A DNA stretch of 64,000 bases from Methylocaldum marinum (lineage in GTDB: Bacteria; Pseudomonadota; Gammaproteobacteria; Methylococcales; Methylococcaceae), in the NCBI RefSeq assembly GCF_003584645.1, contig NZ_AP017928.1, positions 832,981 to 896,980 of the forward strand, written 5' to 3'. The notes beneath the pieces were generated by a model, which saw only the letters and a program-made list of their open reading frames with translations, did no database searches and had not been told where the DNA came from. Of this stretch, positions 25,479 through 35,029 are shown in pieces. Made by a program: the position numbers and the translations under genes. Positions within the stretch are counted from its first letter, which is position 1. Each line of letters begins with the position of its first letter.

Positions 25479-26819
25479 CTAGGAATTTTTCAGTTTAGGG
25501 AATGAAGCCACGACATCGATCCCCAAAAAATACTTGACATCTTTTTCGGTATATAGGGTGGTATCGTTGAAATGTGCGAAGAACGGCGCGGCTATCGCCA
25601 GTACAATGGAAACCGCCAGCGCGATCCCTAGATATAACAATTTCTTGGGTCGGATCGGTTTTAGGGGCAAAGAGGCGACGTCTACCAACCGGACATCGGC
25701 GAGGCTGGCTTGCGCCCTTTCTTCAATGACCTGAGCCTGCTCGCGGTTTTTGACGCTCAGCAGATAAGCGTTCTCCAGAGTTTTGACTTCACGCTCGATC
25801 TGCCGAATCTTAAGCTCCGCATCGCCCAGTCCGGCGAGCTGCAATTCGATTTTGGCGGCAATCTTGTTCAGCGCTGTGATCTCGGCGTCCGCGATAGCCA
25901 GATTGATTCGCGTGTTTTCGATTTCGTCGCGGAATTTTGGTTCATTGGCAAACTGACGGAGCACGGCGATTCTGGCCCTCAACTGGGCCGACTGGCTTTC
26001 AGCCTGCCCGAGCCGTTCCCGGGTATTGCTGAGTTGATTCAGCAAGAGAGTACGCTGCTGATCAACAGCGTACGCGCTACTGGTTCGCCGGACTTCGCTT
26101 AGACGGAATTCCGCCTCAGCCAACTGCTTTTCCAGGGCGCCGCTTTCTTCCGAAAAGAAAGTACGAGCTCTCGTGTCCCGGGATTTGGCATAGTGGTTCA
26201 GGTACTCGTCAACTATTGCGTTGGCCACATCGCGGGCCAGAAAAGCATCGCTGGACTTGAACGTTATCGCAATGATGGAGGAATCGGATTCCGGCTCGGC
26301 CTGCACACGGTCTTTGACATTATCGACCAGGCGTTCATGCTCGAGGAACTTTATTTCTTCTTCGGTTGGGCGCGAACTCAGTCCCAGAAAGTACTTCGTT
26401 TCGTCATAGACGTAGCTCGCGGTGTCCAAAATAAAATTTATGAGTGCCCTGACGTATTTCCTGAAATCTCTGATGTGATCAAGTCGCTCCTTGGTAATAT
26501 CAAGCTTGGATATAACTTCCTCGAGCACCGAACGTGCCATGATGCTGTCGACATGGGCATTAATTTCTTCCTGCCTATCCAGGCTTCGAAAGGTACCGGG
26601 CTGTCCAGATATTTGCGGGCTGACGGAGTAATCCGCGGCGTTGCTTTGCCGGTTTACCATAATCAGGGCCGATGCCTGGAAAAGCGGCGGCATAAGAAAA
26701 ATGACTAACGCTGCCGGTAGCAGGATCGTCAAAAACGTAACAATAGCCAGCTTTCTCCAACGCACCAGGATATCTATAATATCCTGCAACGTGAAGCTGT
26801 CGTTTTCTGATAGTACCAT
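25479..26819 (-). CDS. Chain-length determinant, Wzz/GumC-like polysaccharide co-polymerase
   Basis: The 446-residue protein has two membrane segments bracketing a long periplasmic coiled-coil region: TM1 LAIVTFLTILLPAALVIFLM near residues 27-46 and TM2 LYLGIALAVSIVLAIAAPFF near 405. The periplasmic part contains SEVRRTSSAYAV and ESQSAQLRARIAVLRQ (coiled coil), and the pre-TM2 proline motif LPLKPIRPKK is typical of the family. It lacks the cytoplasmic kinase domain, which is supplied as the separate PilZ-fused protein downstream. It controls chain length and couples synthesis to the Wza-like channel. Confidence 0.9.
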   Translation of the reverse strand: MVLSENDSFTLQDIIDILVRWRKLAIVTFLTILLPAALVIFLMPPLFQASALIMVNRQSNAADYSVSPQISGQPGTFRSLDRQEEINAHVDSIMARSVLEEVISKLDITKERLDHIRDFRKYVRALINFILDTASYVYDETKYFLGLSSRPTEEEIKFLEHERLVDNVKDRVQAEPESDSSIIAITFKSSDAFLARDVANAIVDEYLNHYAKSRDTRARTFFSEESGALEKQLAEAEFRLSEVRRTSSAYAVDQQRTLLLNQLSNTRERLGQAESQSAQLRARIAVLRQFANEPKFRDEIENTRINLAIADAEITALNKIAAKIELQLAGLGDAELKIRQIEREVKTLENAYLLSVKNREQAQVIEERAQASLADVRLVDVASLPLKPIRPKKLLYLGIALAVSIVLAIAAPFFAHFNDTTLYTEKDVKYFLGIDVVASFPKLKNS

Positions 26820-26911
26820 GTAAACCCTTGTCGCGACTTATTTCGATTATTCACCTTTGTCCGCGAAACCTTAACGCCTCTTCTCTCGAAAAAAACAGGG
26901 TTTCCAGGTAT

Positions 26912-27913
26912 CTAATTCTTGTTCGGCCCGCGCTCTTCCAGCGTCCTGTAATATTCCTCGTACCAGTTAATCGTACGACGCAAGCCTTCCTCCAGATGGT
27001 AAACCGGATTCCAGTCCAAGCGCTCCCGGGCCTTATCCGCTACCATGTATTGCTCGCGAATCTCAGCGCTGGCGATATTCAATATCTCCGGCTTCAAATC
27101 GGTTCGCCCCATTATCTCCAGCACCTTTGCCACGATGTCCAGAACGGTCAGGCGAAGCCCCAAACTGAAGTTGAATGCTTCACCCGATAACGAAGAATTT
27201 CGCGCTAAATTTTCAGCGAGACATAAGTAGCCTTCGACAGCGTCCTCGACATATAGGAAATCGCGGACATAATTGCCGTCGCTGCGGATTTGGAAAGGTT
27301 CATTGCGCAAGGTCGACAAAATTGCACCCGGAATGGTGCGGCTAAAATTCAAATCACCGCCGCCAAATAGGTTGCCGCACCGGGTAACGGCGAGAGATAA
27401 GCCATAAGTACGGACGTACATCTTGGCAATCAGCTCTGCACAGCTCTTTGAAACATCGTATGGATATTCTCCGACTAGTGGATGAGTTTCCCGGTAGGGG
27501 AGTTCCATCGAGTTCCCGTAAGCCTTGTCGGAAGAGGCGAAAACGACTTGAGTATCCCGCCCGGTCTGGCGAACAGCTTCGAGCAGATTCCAAGTACCTT
27601 GGACATTAGCCTCCAAGGTGCCGACCGGATCGGACTTCGCTACCGTTACAAGCGCCTGGGCAGCCAGGTGGAATATCGTACTAACCTCGTACTCGGCGAT
27701 GATTCGACGCAGCAGTTCCGAATCGCTTAGACCGCCTCGAACCACGGTTACCCGTCTGTCCAAGCCATCGCGGAAAAACATGTTCCGCGGAACGCTGTCT
27801 CGAACCAGGGCAACGACATTCGCCCCGCGTTCGCATAGAGCCGTAGTCATCCACCCGCCTAATAAACCACCCGCCCCGGTGATAAATACGGATCTATTTT
27901 TCCAAAACGCCAT
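26912..27913 (-). CDS. rfbG: CDP-glucose 4,6-dehydratase-like SDR (RfbG type)
   Basis: The 333-residue extended SDR starts WKNRSVFITGAGGLLGGWMT, the arrangement typical of CDP-glucose 4,6-dehydratases, then has HLAAQALVTVAKSDP, SSDKAYG (catalytic Ser/Asp region) and PYDVSKSCAELI with the YxxxK. It would convert CDP-glucose to CDP-4-keto-6-deoxyglucose. Assignment to CDP-glucose rests partly on its neighbour, a glucose-1-phosphate cytidylyltransferase-like gene. ATG at 27913; 167 bp separates it from that gene. Confidence 0.78.
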   Translation of the reverse strand: MAFWKNRSVFITGAGGLLGGWMTTALCERGANVVALVRDSVPRNMFFRDGLDRRVTVVRGGLSDSELLRRIIAEYEVSTIFHLAAQALVTVAKSDPVGTLEANVQGTWNLLEAVRQTGRDTQVVFASSDKAYGNSMELPYRETHPLVGEYPYDVSKSCAELIAKMYVRTYGLSLAVTRCGNLFGGGDLNFSRTIPGAILSTLRNEPFQIRSDGNYVRDFLYVEDAVEGYLCLAENLARNSSLSGEAFNFSLGLRLTVLDIVAKVLEIMGRTDLKPEILNIASAEIREQYMVADKARERLDWNPVYHLEEGLRRTINWYEEYYRTLEERGPNKN

Positions 27914-28080
27914 AAATGCTGAACCTCCGCCGAATCGGAAAATGCCTGCCCAATATCAAACGTGCCGGTCGAGTATCAAAATCGTCAAAATATCCCGGCA
28001 GCTGATACACGACCTAAGTACCCATACAGTACTCGTGATAATTAACAAAAAGCCCTATCCAAAGTGTCGCGCTATGGATT

Positions 28081-28809
28081 CTAATCATTATTGCCTATTT
28101 TTGCCCAAACTGCACCTTCCTTGGCAAAAATCTTTTCAAGCTCCTGCTGATCCTTGCTGGTATCCATAGACTTCCAAAACCCATAGTGACGGTAGGTGTA
28201 AAGAGTGCTCTTGGAAGCGAAATGAGGAAGAATATCCGTTTCAAGGTTATTTCCGGACCACTCGTCAAAACATTCCTTGTTAAATACAAAAAAACCGGCG
28301 TTGATCCAATAATCAGCAATTATAGGCTTTTCTTCGAAAAGGTTAACACGTCCGTCCATGCCGAAATGCACCAGGCCGTACTGGGATCGTAGTGGAACCG
28401 AGGTCATGGTCGCCAAGCCGGCGTGCGCCCGGTGCTGAGAAAGCAGTTCATGCAGATTCACATTTCCCAGTCCATCGCCATAGGTGGCAAAGAAAGTATC
28501 ACCGACAAAATCCCTGCATTTAAATACTCTTTCCCCGGTATCGCTATCCGGCCCGGTATCGACGATTTCAACATTCCACTCGGGAAACCGACCCGCAAAA
28601 TAGTCGTACAGAATTTCTTTTCGGTATCCGACTGCCAAAACGAAGTTTTTGAACCCCTGCTGGGCGTAAATGCGCATCAAGTGTACAAGAATTGGCGATC
28701 CATCGATCGGCATCATCACCTTTGGAAAATAATCCGTAAAAGGGTAGGAACGAGTACCTTTGCCGCCGCAAAGAATAACTACTTTTAGCTTATCCACTAA
28801 AACCACCAT
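28081..28809 (-). CDS. rfbF: Glucose-1-phosphate cytidylyltransferase-like nucleotidyltransferase (RfbF type)
   Basis: The 242-residue protein has the nucleotidyltransferase loop VVILCGGKGTRSYPFTDYFPKVMMPI, the metal-binding ATYGDGLG, and FEEKPIIADYWINAGFFVF, in which W-I-N-A-G-F-F is characteristic of the RfbF-type enzymes. It would make CDP-glucose from glucose-1-phosphate and CTP, feeding the adjacent RfbG-like dehydratase. It lies in the middle of EPS block 2, so a 6-deoxy or 3,6-dideoxy sugar may be part of the polymer. Confidence 0.82.
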   Translation of the reverse strand: MVVLVDKLKVVILCGGKGTRSYPFTDYFPKVMMPIDGSPILVHLMRIYAQQGFKNFVLAVGYRKEILYDYFAGRFPEWNVEIVDTGPDSDTGERVFKCRDFVGDTFFATYGDGLGNVNLHELLSQHRAHAGLATMTSVPLRSQYGLVHFGMDGRVNLFEEKPIIADYWINAGFFVFNKECFDEWSGNNLETDILPHFASKSTLYTYRHYGFWKSMDTSKDQQELEKIFAKEGAVWAKIGNND

Positions 28810-29087
28810 TAAATACTAAAAAATCGAAATTAATTTCCAATCGAGCCGAAACACTGTAACCGCCGTACTCGGTGGATCCACTCTCCATTAAAGCGACGTG
28901 GCTGGCCCGCGCTTTCCGGTGTCAGTCTCGTCCGACTAAACCGGCTATAAAGTTTAGCTGTGAAAGATGGATTCTCTATTGAGCGTGATTTTCTCGACAT
29001 ATACCGATCCGCCGAAATACAAGAAATATCTTTTCATCAGCCGGCATGTCGGCCAGACGGGAGGCCTGAACACCGTCGGAAGTTGGG

Positions 29088-30242
29088 TCATTCCGAGTCT
29101 TTTGGTTGGGGCGGACTATGCGAGCCGAAAAAGCTCTGTGGGGGAGGTGTCTTCTTCCTGAAAATATTACATCTATCGCATACAGTAGGCACAGCGACTT
29201 GGCCATTGGCGCGATATTGGGATCTGGCCGACCGGTACCTGGCGTTGTTCCAAATGCTTCGAAAGCCTTCCTTGTTAATATCACCAAAGTCGTTATGCGT
29301 GCCATAGACGATGCAGCACGGGGCCGTATGACCGTCCGGATTGACAGTGAACGAACGGTACATATAAAGACAGGCCGTATCGATTACATCCCGGAACTCC
29401 TCGACAGATCCACCGTTGTCGCTGGAGTAATTCTTAACGAACCATTTGTCACGAAGCTCATCCGGGTTCTCGGCGTCGAAGGGCAAACCCGGAGGGATGA
29501 CTCTAAATCTGTTAACGCCAAGTTCAGCCGCCAGCATTCTGGCCGCATCTACCTCTTTGGCGTTGTGCTCAAATACGATAAATTGCCATTCGATATAGGG
29601 CGTAGAGCTTTTTAGTTCCGACCGACGTTTTACCAAGGTTCTGACATTATCCAAGACCGTCTCGATGTTCCCGCCGACGCGATATTTCGAATAGGTCTCT
29701 TGCGAAATTCCGTCAATCGATAAAATTAAATATTCAAGACCGCTGTTAATCAGCCGGTCGATGTTCTGCGGTGAAATCTTGTTGAAATTCGTACTCAGAT
29801 TAGTACCGATGTTGCGCTGACCGATGTATTCGATCATTTCATAAATATGGGGATGCAATAGCGACTCTCCCCAATTATGAAGATTGACTTCGTATGCATA
29901 TGGCGATAATTCATCAATAACCTTCGTAAAAGTCTCCCACGATATCTTTTGTCCCTTTCTACCCAATTCGCCAAGCCCGGTCGGACAGAGCGGACACCTT
30001 AGGTTACATACATTCAGAGGATCTATGATCACTATGTATGGATAACCCCTGACTACGTCTCTCCTAAGGCGAAATTCCGTTTCGACCAACAGTAGATTAG
30101 CTAATTTTCTGGGAGTCGAATGCCTCACGAGGGACCAAAAATGTCGGCTGTTTCGAGTAAATTGTGGGATTCTCCTGAGTACTCGGCGCAAATAACTCGG
30201 GAGGGTTGCTTTGGCTGTATCAAGGGCAAGCTCGGTATTCAT
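29088..30242 (-). CDS. Radical SAM/SPASM-domain protein in the EPS operon
   Basis: The 384-residue protein has the radical SAM cluster motif CNLRCPLC (CxxxCxxC) around residue 78 and a C-terminal SPASM-type region with further cysteines (PCCIVYG and CDRCNIFRKK). It should carry a SAM-binding [4Fe-4S] cluster plus at least one auxiliary cluster. Its start ATG overlaps the stop of the upstream epimerase gene (4-bp overlap), so it is translationally coupled and belongs to the EPS set. Radical SAM enzymes in polysaccharide loci can modify sugars or peptides; the substrate here is unknown. A 278-bp spacer downstream holds nothing recognisable. Confidence 0.85.
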   Translation of the reverse strand: MNTELALDTAKATLPSYLRRVLRRIPQFTRNSRHFWSLVRHSTPRKLANLLLVETEFRLRRDVVRGYPYIVIIDPLNVCNLRCPLCPTGLGELGRKGQKISWETFTKVIDELSPYAYEVNLHNWGESLLHPHIYEMIEYIGQRNIGTNLSTNFNKISPQNIDRLINSGLEYLILSIDGISQETYSKYRVGGNIETVLDNVRTLVKRRSELKSSTPYIEWQFIVFEHNAKEVDAARMLAAELGVNRFRVIPPGLPFDAENPDELRDKWFVKNYSSDNGGSVEEFRDVIDTACLYMYRSFTVNPDGHTAPCCIVYGTHNDFGDINKEGFRSIWNNARYRSARSQYRANGQVAVPTVCDRCNIFRKKTPPPQSFFGSHSPPQPKDSE

Positions 30243-31177
30243 TGTTTGTTCTCGGTTATCTCTCGAATAACATTAACGATAGACCGATCGAACCGGTGCT
30301 GTGGCTCGTAGCCCAACAGGGACCGCGCCTTATCGATATTTGCTATCGAGTATCTGAGCTCTCCTTGAGCGACATTTTCATAGTTTGGAGACATCTCCAA
30401 ATTCAATGTATCGGAGATCGTCCGGTAAACATCATTGATAGTGGTACCAATTCCCGAGCCGATATTATAGACACCGGCAGCGGTCGGTTCATCCATGGCC
30501 GCCAGGAATCCGCGTACAACGTCATCGACATGAACAAAATCACGGCATTGCAAGCCATCGCCGAAGATGGAAGGCGCTTTTCCGGCCATCAACGTTCTTG
30601 TAAAAATAGTGACCACCCCAACATAAGGGCTAAATATCTGGCCCGGTCCGTAAGTATTAAATAACCTAAGCGCAATCCCCTGCTTCTGCACGCTTTTGCA
30701 TTGTCGCATAACGAGCATTTCGGCAGCAAACTTCGATATCCCGTAGGGAGAAATCGGGTCCTTTATATAGTTTTCGTCTATTGGTATAGCCTGTTCGGAA
30801 TCTGCATAAACCGCCATGGACGAGGCAAAAATGAATTTTCCGGTATTCGGCGAAGCTGCAAAAGCCTTAAGCAGCGATGCGGTGCCCAGAACATTGGCAG
30901 CGACATCCTCTACTATAAACTCGAAAGAAGACCGGATGGCGACCCGGGCCGCCAGATGAAATACGACTTCGCAGTCTTGTACGGACTCCGCAACGGCGGT
31001 ATCGGTTACATCTCCTACTATCAGTTCGGCGTCAGCCGGCACATTTTCCCTTCTTCCGACACTTAAGTCATCTATGACACGAACTCGATAACCGCGGGCC
31101 AAAAGCGCTCGAACAAGATGATGCCCGATAAAGCCCGCTCCACCCGTCACGCACACACGTGAATAACGCTGGCTCAT
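30239..31177 (-). CDS. UDP-glucose 4-epimerase-like SDR
   Basis: The 312-residue extended SDR has VTGGAGFIGHHLVRALL at the N-terminus, FHLAARVAIRSSFE, the catalytic SSMAVYAD and PYGISK (YxxxK), and the substrate-loop motif GLQCRDFVHVDDVV. It would epimerise or dehydrate a nucleotide sugar; fold signatures do not give the substrate. It is coupled to the radical SAM gene by a start-stop overlap, and the preceding nucleotidyltransferase could supply its activated sugar. Confidence 0.85.
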   Translation of the reverse strand: MSQRYSRVCVTGGAGFIGHHLVRALLARGYRVRVIDDLSVGRRENVPADAELIVGDVTDTAVAESVQDCEVVFHLAARVAIRSSFEFIVEDVAANVLGTASLLKAFAASPNTGKFIFASSMAVYADSEQAIPIDENYIKDPISPYGISKFAAEMLVMRQCKSVQKQGIALRLFNTYGPGQIFSPYVGVVTIFTRTLMAGKAPSIFGDGLQCRDFVHVDDVVRGFLAAMDEPTAAGVYNIGSGIGTTINDVYRTISDTLNLEMSPNYENVAQGELRYSIANIDKARSLLGYEPQHRFDRSIVNVIREITENKQ

Positions 31178-31307
31178 TTATAACCTCGAATAATAATCAG
31201 CAGACCTCGAAGCGACCGTATCGCTTCAGTATAAGGTCGAGCTCTTCTATTGCGCATCGAATCGTCATGTCGGAAACCGAAGTATCTATCGTGACCGGCA
31301 ATGCATT

Positions 31308-32282
31308 TTATCGCAACTCAACATGCGGCTCGGACCGGAGATTGCACCTTATTGTTGTTTCCGGAGTAATAATCGACTTTTCAACGGCACACTTTGACGT
31401 AATTTGAACGAACGGGAATATCATGGAATCCCTTATGATGCATGGTTCGGCTATGGTAACGTTCTCTCCTACGACTGAATTGATAATTTGACAATCCGGA
31501 TGTATATCGGAACCGGCACCGATGAGTGTATCCAAATCGTTGTCTCGAAGAATCTTCAGATTTATGGAAAGCAAATCCGACGGATAGGTTACATTCAGGT
31601 CATCCGTGACGACGTTGGCCGTCCCGACATAGTTGCCATCATCGATAAAAACCTGAATGGAGTCGGTGAGTTCGTATTCGTTTCTCATTGCAGTCCGCGG
31701 GGTTCGCCGAATGGCATCGAAAATATGAAGATCGAATAGGTATAGTCCAACTCCCTTCAAATTATTGGTGACGTACCTCGGCTTCTCAATTACGCGAATT
31801 ACCCGCCCCTCTGAATCTTGGATAATTGAATAGTTTCGGCATATGGCGGACATATCGTCTTCGAGCTTTGTGGCCAGAACGCCGCCCCCGCCTTGCTGTT
31901 CGAATTTTTGAAGGATATCCTGAATATTGTCTGCAAAAAAATAGATATCTCCTAGGAATAGCAGGAAGGGTTTGTGTACATAGGGTTCGATCTGTCCGAC
32001 TGCATGGGCAATGCCGAGGCAATCGGACTGCTCAACATATTTTATTGAAACACCGAAATGTGATCCATTGCCAAGGACCTTGGAAATTTCAAAGCCTTTA
32101 TGTCCTAATAGGACTACGATCTCCTTGATTCCAAGGGAGCGCATCAATTCTATTTGGTGAACAATAATTGGCTTGTTTCCTATGGGTAGAATAGGCTTGG
32201 GGTAATGTTTACACAAATCATGCATGCGGCTTCCACGTCCGGCCGCAAGTATTACACCCAGATAATTAGAGCGATGGTTCAT
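31308..32282 (-). CDS. Sugar-phosphate nucleotidyltransferase with left-handed beta-helix-like tail
   Basis: The 324-residue protein starts with the pyrophosphorylase loop GVILAAGRGSRMHDLCKHYPKPILPIGNKP, then LFLGDIYFF (metal site) and VIEKPRYVTNNLKGVGLYLFD. The C-terminal 70 residues have hexapeptide-like repeats (GAGSDIHPDCQIINSVVGENVTIAEP), as in long glucose-1-phosphate thymidylyl- or uridylyltransferases. It activates a hexose-1-phosphate for EPS synthesis. Nucleotide and sugar specificity cannot be read. Confidence 0.85.
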   Translation of the reverse strand: MNHRSNYLGVILAAGRGSRMHDLCKHYPKPILPIGNKPIIVHQIELMRSLGIKEIVVLLGHKGFEISKVLGNGSHFGVSIKYVEQSDCLGIAHAVGQIEPYVHKPFLLFLGDIYFFADNIQDILQKFEQQGGGGVLATKLEDDMSAICRNYSIIQDSEGRVIRVIEKPRYVTNNLKGVGLYLFDLHIFDAIRRTPRTAMRNEYELTDSIQVFIDDGNYVGTANVVTDDLNVTYPSDLLSINLKILRDNDLDTLIGAGSDIHPDCQIINSVVGENVTIAEPCIIRDSMIFPFVQITSKCAVEKSIITPETTIRCNLRSEPHVELR

Positions 32283-32296
32283 CGTTAACCTATGAC

Positions 32297-33208
32297 CTAT
32301 TTTTTAATAAGAAGTATCAGCCATGGATTCACGGCCGTTTTTCTTATGAAGCCAAACGCGCGCCAGGAAAGAATGTTTTCGAAGTAAAATCTCACCGGTA
32401 GCTGTAATATCTTTCCGAGCAGGTACTTTGATGACGAGAAAAAGCCCCAATAGCCTCGAAGCGGCATCACGTCGATCCGCCGGCAGCCATTTTCTTTCAG
32501 AAAGAAATGCCGGTAGTCATTAAGGGAAAGTAAGAAACTTTCCCATGGCCAGTGAAGCCTGGGCATATGACTCGATACCGAACGTCTATGAAAAAAATCT
32601 AGAGGGCATCTCTTGTTTGGACTGCTCACGATCAAGTACCCGTCCTTCTTTGTGACGCGAACCATCTCGGAAACGGTTCTTGCCCTTTGCTCCACATAAT
32701 CGGGCTGGGTAACATAGGTATCATTTCCAACGCCGATATGAGGCAAGACACACCCCATGACGATGAAGTCGAAGGACTCGTTTTCGAAAGGCAGGTATTT
32801 CGCGTTTGCAACCGCATAACGCTCTGGTTGCTTTCTTCGCTCCCAATAGCGGGAGCGATTACCGGAGTCTATGCCATAGGCATCGAACCCGCGCTCGCAT
32901 AATGCCTCGACATCGGTACCAACGCCACACCCTATCGAGAGTACTTTGGCCGGACGGTGCCTTGCGTTTTCCTGCAGGCGCGTGAACAATGGGGCAAGAT
33001 AGTTTTCGGAAAGAAATCGCCCGGTATTTTCCTCATTGCACCAGAGACATTCGCAAAAATCGTCTTCGAACCTAGCGCCGACCAACAAGTCCGGAAAGGT
33101 ACGGTTGATGGAATAGGTCTGTCGACATTTGACGCAAGTCAGTGTGGTTTGCGTGTGTTCCAATGGGGCATGGCACACCGGGCAAACCAGGTTTTCGAGG
33201 ATGGACAT
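32297..33208 (-). CDS. SAM-dependent methyltransferase with N-terminal zinc ribbon
   Basis: Residues 1-45 form a Trm112-like zinc ribbon (CPVCHAPLEH ... CVKCRQTY, two CxxC pairs). The rest is a class I methyltransferase: VLSIGCGVGTDVEAL (motif I), DAYGIDSG (motif II) and FDFIVMGCVLPHI (motif IV). Such enzymes in sugar clusters often O-methylate a terminal or internal sugar. It lies 14 bp upstream of the nucleotidyltransferase gene and is probably co-transcribed. Confidence 0.82.
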   Translation of the reverse strand: MSILENLVCPVCHAPLEHTQTTLTCVKCRQTYSINRTFPDLLVGARFEDDFCECLWCNEENTGRFLSENYLAPLFTRLQENARHRPAKVLSIGCGVGTDVEALCERGFDAYGIDSGNRSRYWERRKQPERYAVANAKYLPFENESFDFIVMGCVLPHIGVGNDTYVTQPDYVEQRARTVSEMVRVTKKDGYLIVSSPNKRCPLDFFHRRSVSSHMPRLHWPWESFLLSLNDYRHFFLKENGCRRIDVMPLRGYWGFFSSSKYLLGKILQLPVRFYFENILSWRAFGFIRKTAVNPWLILLIKK

Positions 33209-33320
33209 AGGTAAACTTTAAAATAAGATTTTTAGGTGTATGCTAATGTGCGCGTGTCTGTATATGGGGGACGTTGGCAACGCAGGGCATGCTGAGAGTA
33301 CAGATGCAGAAGAGACATCG

Positions 33321-34262
33321 TTATCGCTTTGGTAGATATTTCAGATAATCCACGGAAATCAGGAAAGCAGCTCGCAAAGACAAGCCGATCAGGGCAATCA
33401 GACCCTTGGGATGATAAGGGGACTTGGCGTGATGCTTTACGAAGTAGAGATAGGCGCCTCGATGGAAATCAATAAGCATGCGGTAGTTTTTACGCGCTCT
33501 GCGGCCGGCTTTGAGGTTTTCATCATGGATGATTTTGCTATCGGGAACTGCATAAATTTGCCAGCCGGCTTTGTTTATTCTTTCACACCAATCGGCATCA
33601 ACCCAATAAACAAAGAAATCCTCGTCCAAGCCTCCAATCTGCTCATAAACCTCTTTTCGAACCATTAAAGCCGCGGTTGAAACCCACCAGACTTGAAAGG
33701 GGTCACTTCCCGTCAACCGGCTTTCCATCAGATATTTGCGAGACCAGGGATTTCCCGGCCAAATCTTTGTAATAAGTGAGCGACGCCCAAATACGGCATT
33801 GATGGCAGAAGGCCTGAGACGAGCAGTCTTTTGTGGGCTCATATCGGGATTCAGAAGCAGACTTCCGACCGCGCCGGTCTGCGGATGGTTGTCCATAAAG
33901 CGTACGAGCGAAGACAGAGCATCCGGCAATATCCTTGTGTCGTTGTCTAACGATAAAAGGTAACGTCCGGTAGCCTGCTTTAAACCGAGATTAAATGCGG
34001 CTGCGAGCCCCAGGTTTCGGGGGAGTTCAGTGATGCGTACCCCTGGAAAGGACTCTTTAACCCTCTGCAGGCTGCCATCGGCGGATGCATTATCAATGAA
34101 GATAAGCTCGAAAGTATAATCAGCAGAGGTGGTAAATATCGACTGAAGGCAACGCAATACCAGATCGCCACCGTTGTAGTTAACGATTATGATCGAAATG
34201 TCGAAAAGAGCTGCTTCCGTGCCCGGCTCCAGTGGTTTAATGTCTACTTTCAAAGTATTCAA
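33321..34262 (-). CDS. GT2-family glycosyltransferase
   Basis: The 313-residue GT-A enzyme has DISIIIVNYNGGDLVLRCL at the N-terminus, the DxD-type metal site SLDNDTRI, and the acceptor motif FFVYWVDADWCERINKAGW (ED/DxD-type base region), with a hydrophobic C-terminal stretch. It resembles rhamnosyltransferase-like GT2s. The start is a TTG whose bases overlap the TGA stop of the priming transferase gene (TTGA), pointing to translational coupling. It probably adds the second sugar of the repeat unit. Confidence 0.85.
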   Translation of the reverse strand: MNTLKVDIKPLEPGTEAALFDISIIIVNYNGGDLVLRCLQSIFTTSADYTFELIFIDNASADGSLQRVKESFPGVRITELPRNLGLAAAFNLGLKQATGRYLLSLDNDTRILPDALSSLVRFMDNHPQTGAVGSLLLNPDMSPQKTARLRPSAINAVFGRRSLITKIWPGNPWSRKYLMESRLTGSDPFQVWWVSTAALMVRKEVYEQIGGLDEDFFVYWVDADWCERINKAGWQIYAVPDSKIIHDENLKAGRRARKNYRMLIDFHRGAYLYFVKHHAKSPYHPKGLIALIGLSLRAAFLISVDYLKYLPKR

Positions 34263-35029
34263 AACGCGCCTTTCCCGATAATTACGGCCTTGATTGTTTT
34301 CGCGAGGATCGCTATGTCCTGCCAGAGGCTGCGCTTATGAACATATTCGACATCATAATTCACGGTGTCCTTGAAGGAGAGATCACCGCGGCCTTCGACT
34401 TGAGCCGGTCCGGTGACGCCGGCTTTAACATTGAATTTCGTGAGTTGTTCCCCGCTGTAGTAGTCGCTCATTTCGGGTATTTCGGGACGTGGTCCTACCA
34501 GGGTCATGTCACCTTTTAAAACATTCCAAAAGTTAGGTAGTTCGTCCAAGCTCGTGCGCCTTAGCCATGAGCCGACTCGCGTCACTCTGGGATCGTTGAG
34601 GACTTTGAATTTAAAGGTATCCAACTCGTCGTCACTATAGTTATAGGCGTATAACTCCGGGAACCGCTGTTTGGCGTCGACGTACATGGTCCGGAATTTC
34701 ACAAACGTAAAGGGTCGTCCTGCCATATGTTGTCGGCGCTGGTCGTCCAGTACTGCGCTCAGGTTTTTCGCCCGGCGCCTGGTTTTTGTCATTCGGGTTT
34801 GCCGGAAGAGAGCGGGGCCTGGAGAATCGAGCCGAATGATGACGGCGATGAGGAGCATCAGCGGCGCGGATAAAAGAAGTACGGCCGATGACACCACGAG
34901 GTCGATAGTCCTGCGTAAAAGAGCTTCCCAAGGAGATTCGTCTGTTTTAGAGAGAAGCTTATCGGAAATTTCGCTTTCGTAATCGCAAACCAATATTTTG
35001 CTAGACGCATCGGCAGATTTTTTATTCAT
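34259..35029 (-). CDS. Priming sugar-phosphate transferase (PHPT/bacterial sugar transferase family)
   Basis: The 256-residue protein has one hydrophobic segment (SSAVLLLSAPLMLLIAVIIRL, about 50-70), then the family core: DSPGPALFRQTR, PFTFVKFRTM, RVGSWLRRTSLDELPNFWNVLKGDM and VGPRPEIPEM. Such enzymes transfer a sugar-1-phosphate to undecaprenyl phosphate and start repeat-unit assembly. It is the first gene of EPS block 2. The N-terminal extra membrane helices of WbaP/WcaJ are absent, so it is a short PglC/ExoY-like form. Confidence 0.92.
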   Translation of the reverse strand: MNKKSADASSKILVCDYESEISDKLLSKTDESPWEALLRRTIDLVVSSAVLLLSAPLMLLIAVIIRLDSPGPALFRQTRMTKTRRRAKNLSAVLDDQRRQHMAGRPFTFVKFRTMYVDAKQRFPELYAYNYSDDELDTFKFKVLNDPRVTRVGSWLRRTSLDELPNFWNVLKGDMTLVGPRPEIPEMSDYYSGEQLTKFNVKAGVTGPAQVEGRGDLSFKDTVNYDVEYVHKRSLWQDIAILAKTIKAVIIGKGAF

